Source of the DNA: Bacteroidia bacterium
Lineage (GTDB): Bacteria > Bacteroidota > Bacteroidia > SpSt-205
DNA length: 64,000 bases
Direction: 5' to 3'
Assembly: GCA_026414975.1 (NCBI GenBank)
Contig: JAOAHZ010000001.1
Span: 167,034 to 231,033 of the forward strand
This document shows positions 8,590-18,496 of this stretch, one piece after another. Every line of letters starts with the position of its first letter. The stretch's first letter is position 1. Under the pieces are notes generated by a model. It was not told the origin of the DNA, searched no databases, and was given only the letters and a program-made list of their open reading frames with translations. The position numbers and the translations under genes are program-made.

Positions 8590-10869
8590 GTGAGATACTT
8601 GATGGGGCTATGCCTTCTTTGGGCTCAAGGGACGATTCGTGGCTCTGTGATAGATAACGAAGGGGAGCCAGTAATAGGAGCTCAGGTTGTAGTTTTCCCC
8701 TTGCAGAAGGGGACTCTAACGAACAATGAAGGGCTTTTTTCCCTGACGGGAATTCCGTACGGCAAGTATCGGCTACGGGTTTCAGCTATCGGTATAGATA
8801 CACTTTGGCAGGAAGTAGAAGTCTCTGCTCGGCGACCGGTAGCTACACTCAAGCTCCAGCCGACGGTTAGTGCTGTGGCATTAGAGGCTGTAGAGATCAT
8901 AGAAAGTGTCGCTCCAGCTCGCATAGACCCGACTCGGGTAACGATAGCGGTTACGCCTATCTCGCCGAGACAGATTCTACAGCTTCCCAGCTTTGGAGTG
9001 CCAGATGTAGCTCAATATCTCCAGGTCCTCCCCGGTGTCGTTTTTACAGGCGATCAGGGCGGCCAGCTTTATATCCGAGGCGGTACCCCTATTCAAAATC
9101 TGACATTATTGGACGGGGCTATCGTATACAGCCCTTTCCACACTCTATCGCTCTTTAGCGTTTTTGAGACAGATATTTTGCGTCAGGTAAATGTGTATTC
9201 GGCTGGGTTTGGAGCAGAGTACGGCGGGCGGATTTCCTCTGTTATAGACCTGCGCACTCGCCCCGGCGACTTTGAGAGGGTGGGGGGGCGAGTATATACA
9301 ACACCTTTTGTAAGCGGTGGCCTCGTAGAAGGTCCGGCCCCATTTCCAAAGAACTCCTCATGGATGGTTTCAGCTCGTCAGGGCCATATTCAGCCTGTAG
9401 CCCCCCGGCTCTACCCCTATTTGAGAGACTCTTTGCCTTTTCAGTTCCAAGACCTGTATGGAAAAGTTACATTCGGACGAGGCCCTGACCAGCTTAATCT
9501 TTGGGGTTTCCGTCAGGTAGATCAGGTGGATTTAGGGCAAAATGGCCTTAATCGCTGGACCCAGTGGGGAGCTGGCTTGAACTTTTCCAATCTCCCCTCC
9601 AATACTCGCGTTCGCATTACGGGGAACCTTGCTTACACGCGCTTTGCTAATACCTTTGAAGACCCTCGGGAGCTGCGACCCCGTTATAGCGAGATTGGCG
9701 GCTTCAACGGGGGTTTTACCTTTTCCTACCTATTTGGAGCGGATGAACTTGCCTATAGCGTGGATGTACGCGGCTTCTCTACGGACTTCCTCTTTACCAA
9801 CGCTTTGGGTTTCATAACCCAGCAGCGCCAGAGCAACACAGAGTTCGCTGGCTGGTTTCGCTACCAGAAGACTTTTCGGGAAGTGCAGCAAGATGAGGCT
9901 GGAGAGCTTCGTTTTCGTACTCGGGCGGTCTTGGAACCCAGTCTGCGATTGCATTTCTACAACACCTACGGTTACATTTCTGTAGAGCCCCGCTTGCGAG
10001 CCAAGTACAACGGAACCCATTGGAGCCTTCAAGCCGCCGCTGGACGCTATGTTCAAAACTGGGTGGCTGCAGTTTCGGACCGGGATGTGGTGATCCTTTT
10101 CCAAGGATTCCTCACCGCTCCTGAAGTACCAGCGAACCAGCAGCTTCGCCACCCTCTGCAAGAGGCCTATCATCTTACTTTCGGGGGAGAATACCAACTC
10201 AAAGATTGGCTCCTCGGCGCTGAAGGGTGGTACAAGCGATTCACTCAGCTTACTATCATCAATAGAGATCGTCTATTACCTGAGGATCCGCCTTTCCTTA
10301 CGGAGGTAGGATACGCTTATGGGGCAGACTTTACCGTGCGATACCAGAGCCCTCGCTGGAGCCTTTACAGCACTTACAGCTATCAGTACAACTGGCGAAG
10401 TGATTTTCGGATAGAGTACTTCCCGCTGTGGGATCGGCGCCATACGGCAAACTTTCTTGGTACTTACCGCTGGGGCGGATGGCTGAGCACACCTCGCTTG
10501 CGAGAGAGCACTTGGGAAGCATCCCTACGATGGACCCTCGGCTCTGGCCTCCCCTTCACCCAGACCCTTGGGTTTTTTGAGAAACTCCTTTTGCTGCAAG
10601 GTTCTCAATCGCCTTACACGATCCAACAGGGACAGCTTGCTGTCCTTCTGAGTCCTAACTATAATGCTGCTCGCCTTCCGGCTTACCACCGCTTGGACCT
10701 CACCCTCAAACGGCGCTGGAAGTTCGGAGCTACTTTCCTGTTAGAAGGCAACTTTACGCTCCTCAATGCCTACAACCGCCCCAACCTTTTCTATGTAGAT
10801 AGAATCACCGCCCGGCGGTACAATCAGCTTCCTATCTTGCCAACTTTGGGAGTAACGGGTATCTGGTAG
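8590..10869 (+). CDS. TonB-dependent receptor with carboxypeptidase-regulatory-like domain
   Basis: About 759 aa from GTG 8590, giving a compact signal peptide (MRYLMGLCLLWAQ). The carboxypeptidase-regulatory-like domain follows (GSVIDNEGEPVIGAQVVVF), then a plug (VPDVAQYLQVLPGVVFTGDQ, QLYIRGG, GFGAEYGGRISSVIDLRTR) and a 22-strand-type barrel that ends cleanly in TLGVTGIW. It should take up a ligand across the outer membrane with TonB; the ligand is unknown. GTG 8590 is preferred because the -7 box ends 4 nt upstream, as at other genes here; ATG 8602 would leave no positive charge before the hydrophobic core. The neighbour downstream is a decayed receptor on the other strand. Confidence 0.9.
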   Translation: MRYLMGLCLLWAQGTIRGSVIDNEGEPVIGAQVVVFPLQKGTLTNNEGLFSLTGIPYGKYRLRVSAIGIDTLWQEVEVSARRPVATLKLQPTVSAVALEAVEIIESVAPARIDPTRVTIAVTPISPRQILQLPSFGVPDVAQYLQVLPGVVFTGDQGGQLYIRGGTPIQNLTLLDGAIVYSPFHTLSLFSVFETDILRQVNVYSAGFGAEYGGRISSVIDLRTRPGDFERVGGRVYTTPFVSGGLVEGPAPFPKNSSWMVSARQGHIQPVAPRLYPYLRDSLPFQFQDLYGKVTFGRGPDQLNLWGFRQVDQVDLGQNGLNRWTQWGAGLNFSNLPSNTRVRITGNLAYTRFANTFEDPRELRPRYSEIGGFNGGFTFSYLFGADELAYSVDVRGFSTDFLFTNALGFITQQRQSNTEFAGWFRYQKTFREVQQDEAGELRFRTRAVLEPSLRLHFYNTYGYISVEPRLRAKYNGTHWSLQAAAGRYVQNWVAAVSDRDVVILFQGFLTAPEVPANQQLRHPLQEAYHLTFGGEYQLKDWLLGAEGWYKRFTQLTIINRDRLLPEDPPFLTEVGYAYGADFTVRYQSPRWSLYSTYSYQYNWRSDFRIEYFPLWDRRHTANFLGTYRWGGWLSTPRLRESTWEASLRWTLGSGLPFTQTLGFFEKLLLLQGSQSPYTIQQGQLAVLLSPNYNAARLPAYHRLDLTLKRRWKFGATFLLEGNFTLLNAYNRPNLFYVDRITARRYNQLPILPTLGVTGIW

Positions 10870-10897
10870 AGAAGAGACGCGCCCTAAGGGAATACAC

Positions 10898-12045
10898 TCA
10901 ATTCACATAATAGCGGATGGTAAAGTAAAACCGGTATGCCCACCTCTCCCAGACCGGCATAGCATCGCGTTGAGGGTTATAGTAAATCTCGTTTTGAACA
11001 TTGCGAGAGCGGCGGTAAGGCTGATTCACGAAGTCCCACACCGCCAACCTTAACTCCAGTCTTTCGGAAAGGTAATATGTAACTTGAGCCTCTCCTATTA
11101 GCCAGCCATAGACTGCCCCGATTTTAGTATGAACCCCTATGATTAGGATAATCGCCCGTTCGGTCTATCAAATACCAGCCTCGGGGGCGTATGTACTGAG
11201 GACTATAGATGGTGCGAGCTTGCTGAGGTAAAAAAATAGCAGGGTTTAGATCACTCGGTCCTCCGGTCGTGTCTATCATGAAACCCAACTGTCTCCCCCT
11301 GAGCGCCTGCTCTTCCGCAGAATACCAGAGTCCTTCCTCTGGCTTGCAACCATCCTCCCTTCCAGTCCCATCTCTTCTCTGCGTAGGGATGCAGATATTA
11401 CCTGAAAAGCTCGGCTCTCTGTAGAAAGCACCTGAGCGTATATCTCATTGGGTCCATATAGGTCTCGTTTGTATTGTAGTTGCCCACTTTGGGTAGAGTC
11501 AGTGTACCACATACATCCGCTTTGGGGTATATGGTTTTGCTGCTATACTAAGCCCACTTGTAATCGAGCTTGCCACTTCTGACCTTGAAGGACCCAAGCA
11601 GGACGCAGAATGCTTAGTAAAGAGCGTTGTATGAGAAAGTTGGAGTAGAAGTTATCCACAAAACCCTGACTTTGTGCGTCTATTCGCTGCTGACCTCGCT
11701 GAGCGGAGATTTTATGGCTCTGATTAAGTAAGCTAATACCCTCTACTATGATCAAGTGTCGGCTGGAGAAGAGGTGGGCTATGTTCCGAGAGACCCCCCT
11801 CCTCGGCTGAATAGGTTAGTCTGGCCTGAGCTCGTTAGGAGGGGCCTGAAACGCCACTCTCCCGTCAAGCTGTCAAAGTCTCTGTTTGAAACCGGGCTTT
11901 TACATATTACTCCGAGGCGGGTATAACCTAAACCACACGCACAAAGTTTAGGAAAGAAAGCAGACCTTGATAAACATAAGCTCATTAGGCCCCGACTAGG
12001 AAAGTAAGAACTCTTAGCCACAAATAGCCATAGCACAACATGCAT
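10898..12045 (-). pseudogene. Decayed outer-membrane receptor (TonB-dependent barrel) remnant
   Basis: No single frame is open, but minus-strand translation gives barrel-like protein in successive frames. The end reads ELRLAVWDFVNQPYRR and then NEIYYNPQRDAMPVWERW, RFYFTIRYYVN, stop at 10898. Upstream come ARTIYSPQYIRPRGWYLIDR, an acidic loop EEQALRGRQLGF, QGFVDNFYSNFLIQRSLLS and, near 11780-12045, a piece starting at ATG 12045. Frame changes occur near 11130, 11400-11530 and 11770. The remnant is about 1.15 kb, shorter than the intact receptors (2.3-2.7 kb), so it is both truncated and frameshifted. It lies directly downstream of an intact binding-protein gene, which suggests a former uptake pair. 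Confidence 0.75.
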
Positions 12046-12111
12046 ATACTTAGCCAGATGAAGAGGCGACTGGGAGAAAAGACGAGGGCGCTATGGACGG
12101 GAAGCTATGTA

Positions 12112-13011
12112 CTACGGATTAGGGGATGCTTTTGCTATTTCGGGATGTAGGATATACAGCAAGGTATACAGAGTCTGAAGCGGATCGGCGTAGGGAATGC
12201 GAATCATCGCCTCTGGTACTGTAAATATCCGCTTATACTGCACGGCTGGGCTATTATAGACTTCTGGGCAAATCCGAATCAAATCATTCACTGCTTCCTG
12301 AGCATTCTCTGGCAGGATAATAACTTCAGGGAGGGCTTGGATTAATGAGTCGGGTGGGAGGAGGGCTACAGGTCGGTTATCAGCTGCTTTATAGATAACT
12401 GTGCCCCCGGCTTGTTCTATGAGAGGGACTAAGGGATGAGACTGCGTAAGCACACCTCCTGGGAGCTCAGGGGATAAAACAGCCACCCTAAATCGCCGAG
12501 CATCCTGAATCTGGTTTTTATGGAACTGAAGCACCTGCATTAGACTATCAGCGATGTGTAAGATGGCTTTGCTATCATACACCTCCCCCAGTAAGCGGAA
12601 GTGGCGCAGCCAAGCCTCAGGAGACGTCGGGTGATAGACGTAGACTTTGGATTCTGGAAAGGTAGAGATTTGGGATAAATGCGTTACCCAGACCCAGTCT
12701 ATTTGAGCTCGGTAGAGTGCCTCGGTCAGAGATAAAGAGTCGTCGCAGCGTAGAAAAAAAATCCGAGTGTTCTCCCCCGTACCGTAGCAGCCCGCCACAA
12801 CGCGCTCAGCTAATCCAGCTTTTTCCCATAAGGGAAACGCCTCAGGTGTAGCAAGGGCCACGCGTTTGGGAGCAGTAGGCAAATACAATTTCCGCCCTTT
12901 ATCATCTGTAACCTGTATGCCGATTAGGGGGGCTTCGCTGAGCCAAGAAGGAACCATTTTACACCCTCCCAGTAATAGGATTCCCCACAGGATGCCCACG
13001 AGCCGCAGCAT
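12112..13011 (-). CDS. Substrate-binding lipoprotein, iron/cobalamin (TroA-like) type
   Basis: About 299 aa from ATG 13011. The signal is MLRLVGILWGILLLGGCK with lipobox LLGGC, so it is a lipoprotein. The rest resembles class III periplasmic binding proteins of siderophore, haem or B12 importers: DDKGRKLYLPTAPKRVALA at the N-terminus, VVAGCYG, then IDWVWVTH, a helical backbone, and ALPEVIILPENAQEAV near the C-terminus. A reading from 13068 is open, but the TACCTTTG box ends 5 nt before ATG 13011 and decides the start. No permease or ATPase gene is adjacent. The receptor remnant downstream suggests that it once supplied a ligand to this protein. Confidence 0.8.
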   Translation of the reverse strand: MLRLVGILWGILLLGGCKMVPSWLSEAPLIGIQVTDDKGRKLYLPTAPKRVALATPEAFPLWEKAGLAERVVAGCYGTGENTRIFFLRCDDSLSLTEALYRAQIDWVWVTHLSQISTFPESKVYVYHPTSPEAWLRHFRLLGEVYDSKAILHIADSLMQVLQFHKNQIQDARRFRVAVLSPELPGGVLTQSHPLVPLIEQAGGTVIYKAADNRPVALLPPDSLIQALPEVIILPENAQEAVNDLIRICPEVYNSPAVQYKRIFTVPEAMIRIPYADPLQTLYTLLYILHPEIAKASPNP

Positions 13012-13016
13012 CAACT

Positions 13017-13024
13017 CAAAGGTA
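13017..13024 (-). promoter_or_regulatory. TAnnTTTG -7 box of the binding lipoprotein
   Basis: TACCTTTG on the minus strand, ending 5 nt before ATG 13011 and lying inside the longer reading from 13068. This makes the shorter, lipobox-bearing product the likely one. Confidence 0.75.
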
Positions 13025-13223
13025 TAGCATACTGTCTTAGCAATCCAGCTTCGTGAGAATAAGCTCATCTGATGGGGAAAGCGTTTATTCTTCGTACGTT
13101 TTCACGCCCCGTATGATCTGTACTGCTCAAGCCTATAAACCTTAGGACTGAAAAAGAATGTGTTGAAAGAAAAGTTGATCCCAAACTTAGGCATACTTCC
13201 TTTTGCCGTTAATTATACCGCCC

Positions 13224-13231
13224 TACATTTG
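13224..13231 (+). promoter_or_regulatory. TAnnTTTG -7 box of the broken SBBP-repeat gene
   Basis: TACATTTG ends 6 nt before ATG 13238. The promoter and start codon are intact even though the gene behind them is not. Confidence 0.65.
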
Positions 13232-13237
13232 ACGCCT

Positions 13238-15948
13238 ATGACCCCTCTTAGATGTGGTGCTATCATCTTAAGGCTTTTATGTTAGGGCATGGGCCCAAGC
13301 GAACCTGGGCTTCCAACAGCTCCATCTACAGAATGGTTTTATAGAGAATAGAGGACAGTGGCCTTGGAAGCTCTATTTCTTCTTCGTGCCCCTGGAGCAG
13401 ATTTCTGGATCACCCAATACGGTTTAAACCTAACTTACTGGCGCATAGAAGCCTCTCCAGAAGCCCTCTGGTATCTCATACCCGGAGGGAAACAAAGTAG
13501 CCAGTTAGGGAAGGAACCTGTGCTCTTAGGTCACAGAATACGGATAGATTTGGAAGATCATGCCCCTTTGCCTCTACCCGAGGGGCGACATCCACTGCCA
13601 GGCTTTCATCACTACCTCAAAGGGAACGACCCAAATAGATACATACGATTTGTCAGCTTTTACAAGGAAGCCTATCTGAGAAACGTCTACATTGGGATAG
13701 ACTTGCGATTCTACTTAGACAATGGGTTGCCTCGATTTGATTTTTTAGTGAGTCCCTGGGCGGACCCGAAACAGATTCGCCTTCGCATCTCTGGAGCGGA
13801 TACGATTCATTTATCAAGGAAAGCCCTCGTGCTGGGCACCCGCTTCGGGACAGTGCAGCTCTGCGACTTGCGGGCCTATCAAGAAGGAAAGGAAATAGAA
13901 AGTTATTTTGTAAAACGGGGGGAGGTCTATGAGATAAATCTTGGAGCTTACGATCCCAGCAAGCCACTGGTCATAGACCCCTTGGTGTTTTCCACATACG
14001 TGGGGGGGAGTGGGTTTGACATCGGTACAGGGATAGCTGTAAATGCTGCAGGCGAACCTTACATCTGTGGATGGACAGCGAGTCCTAACTACGATATAAC
14101 GGCTGGGGCATTTCAAAACACCTTCGGAGGGGTGGATTGGGATGCCTTTGTCACGCGTCTCACGGCTTCGGGTAATGGGCTGATTTACTCCACCTACTTA
14201 GGCGGGACAGCCTTAGACCAAGCTGGCAACCTAGCTATAGATAGCGATGGCAACGCTTACATAACTGGCACTACCAAAAGCATGGACTTTCCTGTCACGG
14301 CTGCAGCCCGCCAAACAACCCATGCGGGTGGCCCATTTATGTACGATGGGTTTGTAACCAAGTTAGACCCTACAGGGGCAAGCCTTGTATATTCTACCTA
14401 CTTAGGAGCTACTGGAGATGATGGCGGAATCGGTATTGCTTTAAACAGTCTAAATGAAGCATTTATCTCCGGCTGGACTGGGTCTTCTTCTAGTTTGAAC
14501 GGTTTTCCAGCTACACCGGGAGCTGTACAGGGTACTTATGGCGGGTCTGTCCATGACGCATTTGTCAGCCGGCTTAGTTCAGATGGTAGCATGCTGATCT
14601 TCTCCACCTACATTGGGGGGAATGGAGATGATAGAGGTTTGGGTATCGCCCTCGATGCCTCCGGCAATCCATACACCACGGGCTGGACAAGTAGCACTAA
14701 CTTTCCTCTAAACACCCCCTTTCAAAACACATATGATGGAGGAGCTTACGATGTATTTGTGGTCAAGCTCAACTCAGCCGGTAATACTCGCTTATATTCC
14801 ACTTATATCGGGGGTAGTGGGGACGATCGCGGTTATGGGATAGCTGTAGATCAGAGTGGTTCAGCTTATGTAACGGGGTGGAGCAACAGCCCTAACTATG
14901 ACGTCACAGCTGGTGCCCTGCAAACGACTTACGGCGGAGGCTCATACGATATAGTCGTATAATCCTTCGGGGAACACCCTGTCTTACTCCACCTACATCG
15001 GAAAGACTGGGGACGACAGAGCTTTAGGCATAATCGTTGACAACTCCCAGAGAGCTTATATTGCTGGTGGCACCAACTCTGCTGCCTATCCTACCTCACT
15101 AAGCGCTTTCCAGACGGCGATCGGAGGGGGTTACGATGCTATCGTTACAGCCCTTAACCCAACAGGAAATGGGATTGTTTATTCCACCTTTATTGGAGGG
15201 AATAACACAGATATAGGTATAGTAACTGCTTTAGACCCTAGTGGAAATCTATACCTCGCTGGTGGGGCAGGTCCATGTTTTCCTGTAACCCAAGGTGCCT
15301 TTCAAACAACCTGGGAAGGGGGATTGGCTTCGTTTTTAGGAGTTCCCTTTGCGTCGGATGCCTATGTGTCTAAGTTTTGTCTCACGGCTGGATGTGGGAT
15401 AGCCTGTGGCGGAAGCTGCAACTCTTGCAGCCCCTTGAGTGCGCAAAGCCTACATTTAGAAGCGGCAGAATGGAGCGGTAATCTGGCGCTGCTTCGCTGG
15501 GAGTGGCGAGGCGGTTATCCTCATCCTCTGGAATCCTTTATCGTGGAACGATTAGAACCCGCAGGCTGGCGTCCAGTCATCCGATTAGAGCCAGCCACGA
15601 CCACTTACTTATGCGAGGCCTATCTGGATCGGATAACTTACTTTCGCCTTCGTGCTCATAGCCCAGAAGGGCATAGCACTCTCTCTAATATAGCTGCTCT
15701 CTATCCGAGAATGGAAGAATCCCCTTTTTCCGTAGTTCCTAACCCAGCCACCGATGCCATTACTATTTTTACAAATCGCCCTGGGGAGCATCAATACGAA
15801 GTGCTGAATGGGCAAGGCCAAGTGGTCAAGTCCTGGCTGATTGTAGGTGAGTCAGCTCACCTTAGTATAGACTTACCGGCGGGGCTTTACTGGATACGCC
15901 ATAAAAAAAAGCGGGATGGTCCAGAAGCTCCTCGTAGCTAAACCTTGA
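13238..15948 (+). pseudogene. SBBP-repeat surface protein with T9SS sorting domain, frame-disrupted
   Basis: A gene of about 2.7 kb broken by at least four frame disruptions. ATG 13238 gives MTPLRCGAIILRLLC and stops at 13283. Another frame then gives RAWAQANLGF and the family hallmark GFIENRGQWPW (13335-13367), which needs one extra base to enter the long frame 13358-14962 (EALFLLRAPG). That frame carries SBBP beta-propeller-like repeats (FSTYVGGSGFD, YSTYLGG, FSTYIGGNGDDRG). Near 14957 about eight bases seem missing; a third frame then runs to 15941 with more repeats, a Cys-rich loop and a Por sorting domain (PNPATDAITIF to GLYWIRH). An A8 tract (15903-15910) causes the last shift; with A7 the end would read VQKLLVAKP and stop at 15948. 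The intact form would be a secreted, surface-attached T9SS cargo protein. Confidence 0.85.
15903..15910 (+). repeat. A8 homopolymer inside the T9SS sorting domain
   Basis: Eight A residues follow WIRH in the C-terminal domain. In the present frame the protein ends KKKRDGPEAPRS. Removal of one A gives KKSGMVQKLLVAKP, the expected kind of Por-domain end. The tract is either a mutation site, an assembly error or a slippage switch. Confidence 0.7.
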
Positions 15949-16064
15949 GCCCTACGCCAAGGAGGCATACCTGAACCGCAGGGCAATTGGCATCCATACA
16001 ACATTGGTAGCCAACGGCAAGTTGTAGCTCTCCTTTTCACCCTAACGTTGCGAAAGTCTATCAG

Positions 16065-16087
16065 AATAGGCGGCGGCAGCGCCTATT
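16065..16087 (-). terminator. Inverted repeat at the 3' end of mnmA
   Basis: Arms AATAGGCG (16065-16072) and CGCCTATT (16080-16087) form an 8-bp stem with a 7-nt loop and touch the mnmA stop codon. There is no T-run after it on the minus strand, so it is only a possible terminator. Confidence 0.45.
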
Positions 16088-17172
16088 TAGGGCCGTTCTA
16101 TCCAGCCCCCTACAACTACGCTGTCTCCCTCATAAGCCACAGCAGCTTGGCCGGGTGTGATAGCCTTGACGCCTTCAGCAAAAACAGCTTTGATTCGACC
16201 GTCAGACAAGGTATATAATCGCCCTTCATGTCCAGGGTCCATGTGCCTAACTTTTATCCGCACTGGGTAGCCTTCATAAGGGAGCGAAGGATACCGGTGC
16301 CAGACAACTTCCCGCATGATCAAGACGCGCTGGGTTAGGTACTCTTCAGGTCCGATGACGATGGTATTGGTCTCAGGCTGTATATCTATGACATAGTGAG
16401 GCCTTCCTAAGGCGGGAAGCCGGCGGCGCTGCCCGATCGTATAGAAAGGATACCCTTCATGCGTACCCACTACATACCCCTCTACATGACGGATCACTCC
16501 TCCCTTGAGCGACTCTATAAAGGATGGAGCTTTTTTTCGTAGAAACTGCCTGTAATCTCCCTCTGGAATAAAGCAAATCTCATAAGAGTCCTTTTTGTCA
16601 GCGACTCGACTAAGCCCCCATTCTGCAGCCAAGGCGCGTGTGCGAGCTTTAGTAAGTTCTCCTAAAGGAAATAGCGTCTGCGACAGAACCTCTTGGGAGA
16701 GGCCCCACAGCACATAAGACTGATCCTTGGTTAGGTCTACTGCCCGCTGAACAAAGTATCTTCCCCCTTCATAGCCAATCCGAGCGTAATGGCCTGTGGC
16801 TATAGCCTCGCACCGAAGCTGTTTAGAGCGCCTAAGAAGGGCATCCCACTTGATGTAGGTGTTACACAAAATGCATGGATTGGGGGTTCGTCCAGCTAGG
16901 TACTCCGAGACGAAGTGGTCTATAACAGCTTGTCCAAACTCCTCTTGCAGGTCTAAGATATAATGAGGAAATTCGTAGGCCACCCCCACACTACGGGCAT
17001 CGTTGATATCGTCTAAGTTACAGCAGCCCGTATTTTTCCGCTTTGATAGGTCAGCGCTGTCATAACTCCACGTCTTCATCGTCAGTCCGATAACTTCGTG
17101 TCCCGCCTTCTTCAAGAGAACAGCGGCTACACTACTATCTACGCCTCCACTCATCGCTACGAGTATCCGCAT
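16087..17172 (-). CDS. mnmA: tRNA-specific 2-thiouridylase MnmA
   Basis: A 361-aa enzyme that thiolates U34 of tRNA Lys/Glu/Gln, taking sulfur from a persulfide carrier. The ATP pyrophosphatase loop SGGVDSS is at residues 9-15. One catalytic Cys lies in TPNPCILCN (about 105) and the other in SYEICFIPEGDY (about 205), followed by TIGQRRRLP. The length is normal. The ATG is supported by a TAGATTTG box ending 11 nt upstream. It stands alone on the minus strand with a hairpin at its end. Identification is firm. Confidence 0.97.
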   Translation of the reverse strand: MRILVAMSGGVDSSVAAVLLKKAGHEVIGLTMKTWSYDSADLSKRKNTGCCNLDDINDARSVGVAYEFPHYILDLQEEFGQAVIDHFVSEYLAGRTPNPCILCNTYIKWDALLRRSKQLRCEAIATGHYARIGYEGGRYFVQRAVDLTKDQSYVLWGLSQEVLSQTLFPLGELTKARTRALAAEWGLSRVADKKDSYEICFIPEGDYRQFLRKKAPSFIESLKGGVIRHVEGYVVGTHEGYPFYTIGQRRRLPALGRPHYVIDIQPETNTIVIGPEEYLTQRVLIMREVVWHRYPSLPYEGYPVRIKVRHMDPGHEGRLYTLSDGRIKAVFAEGVKAITPGQAAVAYEGDSVVVGGWIERP

Positions 17173-17183
17173 GATGTGCCTAA

Positions 17184-17191
17184 CAAATCTA
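17184..17191 (-). promoter_or_regulatory. TAnnTTTG -7 box of mnmA
   Basis: TAGATTTG on the minus strand ends 11 nt before the mnmA ATG, the longest gap among the close-set promoters. Confidence 0.65.
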
Positions 17192-17545
17192 TCCTCACCG
17201 CTAAGGAAGGATTTTTTTCCTCTTAGGAGCTAAACTCTACCATTCAGGTAGAACAGCCGTAAAAAGAACGGCTTAGGTCTGCACCTTTGTTACCAAAGTA
17301 GCCGCCCACACGAAGCAAGCCCAGGCGGTAGAGCTCCCTTCGGGTTGAGCTCCCGCCTGTTTCGTTTTAATGGAGCGGCAATCGCCAACGCCTTTTGGAT
17401 AGAGGGTAAGCTGCCCAGACTCTTTAGGCCCATTTGTCTGAATGAGCTCTCGCCTGGCTTCTTTCCTTCAGGCATTCCCTATCTATAGGGTCAGGGGTAT
17501 GCTCTATGCCCTTTACGCAGGGTTAGGAGCCGCCCTGGGTTGATT
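17192..17545. other. Intergenic stretch between mnmA and holA
   Basis: About 350 nt without a supported gene. It contains a small hairpin AGCCGT (17255-17260) / ACGGCT (17268-17273) with an A-rich loop, and an imperfect inverted repeat around the T7 run near 17205-17230. The hairpin could end holA transcription. A 61-codon open frame here has no family resemblance and I do not call it. Confidence 0.4.
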
Positions 17546-18496
17546 TCAGCCCACGAGCTTCTGGATCAGCCCTAAAATCAACTGCCCATCTCGTTGTCGG
17601 GAAGGGAGAATGCCTTTCTGCCGAGCTTCTGTTTCGCGGAGAAGCTGGAGAGATTTTAGACACCTGTCAAGGGGTATGTGCCGCATGGCTCGTTCGTATA
17701 CCTTGGCTTGAAAGGGGAAGCGCAATCCTAATCTATCCTGTATTGCTCTTGTTATGGGGGGAGTGCGGGTAAGGTGAAGCCGAGCGACATTCTGGTAAAA
17801 CACGCGGAGATGCCCCATAACCTGAGCCAAGGGGTAGTTCCTTACATCCTCTGCAAAAGCTGCCCCCACTTGTAGAGCTTTTCCTTTGTCTCCGTCCGCC
17901 AAAGCCTCGGTTAGCTTGTAGGGGGTATATTGGGGAGACAGCCCCAGCGCCTCTGCCACTTCATCAGGAGTTAGGGGGACAGCCCCATCTTGACCTCGGT
18001 ATAAGCTGAGAAGCTCTAAGGTCTGATAGAGAAGGCGTAGGTCAGACCCTAAAACTTCCACGAGTAGAGCCGCTGACTCAGGCGGAAGAGAAAGTCCCCA
18101 TCTTTCAGCTTGATTCAGCACCCAATCCACGACCTCTTTGGGCCGAAGGGAAGAAAAAGATTCATAGCTAATCGCTGAACCTGCGGGCAGCTTGGGCTTG
18201 TCTGCTTGTGAGAACTCCAAGATAAGCCGAGTGGTAGGAGCCGGGTTCTGGAGGTAGTGCTCCAATAGCTTAAGCTCAGCTACACCTAAGGTCTCTGCTT
18301 CCAGTAGGAGAACCACCTTATACGGAGCGAGAAAGGGGGGTTCATAGAGCTGAGGAAAAGTAGATTCTCCAAAGGTTTTGCCTCGCCAGATAGTCAGGGC
18401 GAAATCGGCTGGCAGGCCTTGTAAAAGTTCGTCTATGAGGGCTTTTCGGCGCTGGGTGCGCCGAAATTCATCTTCCCCATAGAGTATCCAAATCAT
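17546..18496 (-). CDS. holA: DNA polymerase III delta subunit HolA
   Basis: A 316-aa clamp-loader delta subunit, which opens the beta clamp during loading. The N-terminal AAA-like domain starts MIWILYGEDEFRRTQR, a typical HolA opening without a working Walker A. The middle holds YSLSRLRPKEVVDW-like and VEVLGSDLRLLYQTLELLSLY segments typical of domain II. The C-terminal helical part is about 200-316 (TPYKLTEALADGDKGKALQ). The ATG overlaps the mfd stop by 4 nt, so it is likely coupled to mfd. The family is weakly conserved but the pattern and length fit well. Confidence 0.9.
   Translation of the reverse strand: MIWILYGEDEFRRTQRRKALIDELLQGLPADFALTIWRGKTFGESTFPQLYEPPFLAPYKVVLLLEAETLGVAELKLLEHYLQNPAPTTRLILEFSQADKPKLPAGSAISYESFSSLRPKEVVDWVLNQAERWGLSLPPESAALLVEVLGSDLRLLYQTLELLSLYRGQDGAVPLTPDEVAEALGLSPQYTPYKLTEALADGDKGKALQVGAAFAEDVRNYPLAQVMGHLRVFYQNVARLHLTRTPPITRAIQDRLGLRFPFQAKVYERAMRHIPLDRCLKSLQLLRETEARQKGILPSRQRDGQLILGLIQKLVG

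Noticed and set aside
10870-12111. Treating the 10.9-12.1 kb region as an intergenic gap with several small genes.
   Set aside because: The small frames join into one minus-strand barrel-like protein across frame changes, so a single pseudogene explains them better.
17290-17475. A 61-codon minus-strand open frame between mnmA and holA.
   Set aside because: No family features, no -7 box or ribosome binding site, and it covers hairpin-bearing intergenic sequence.
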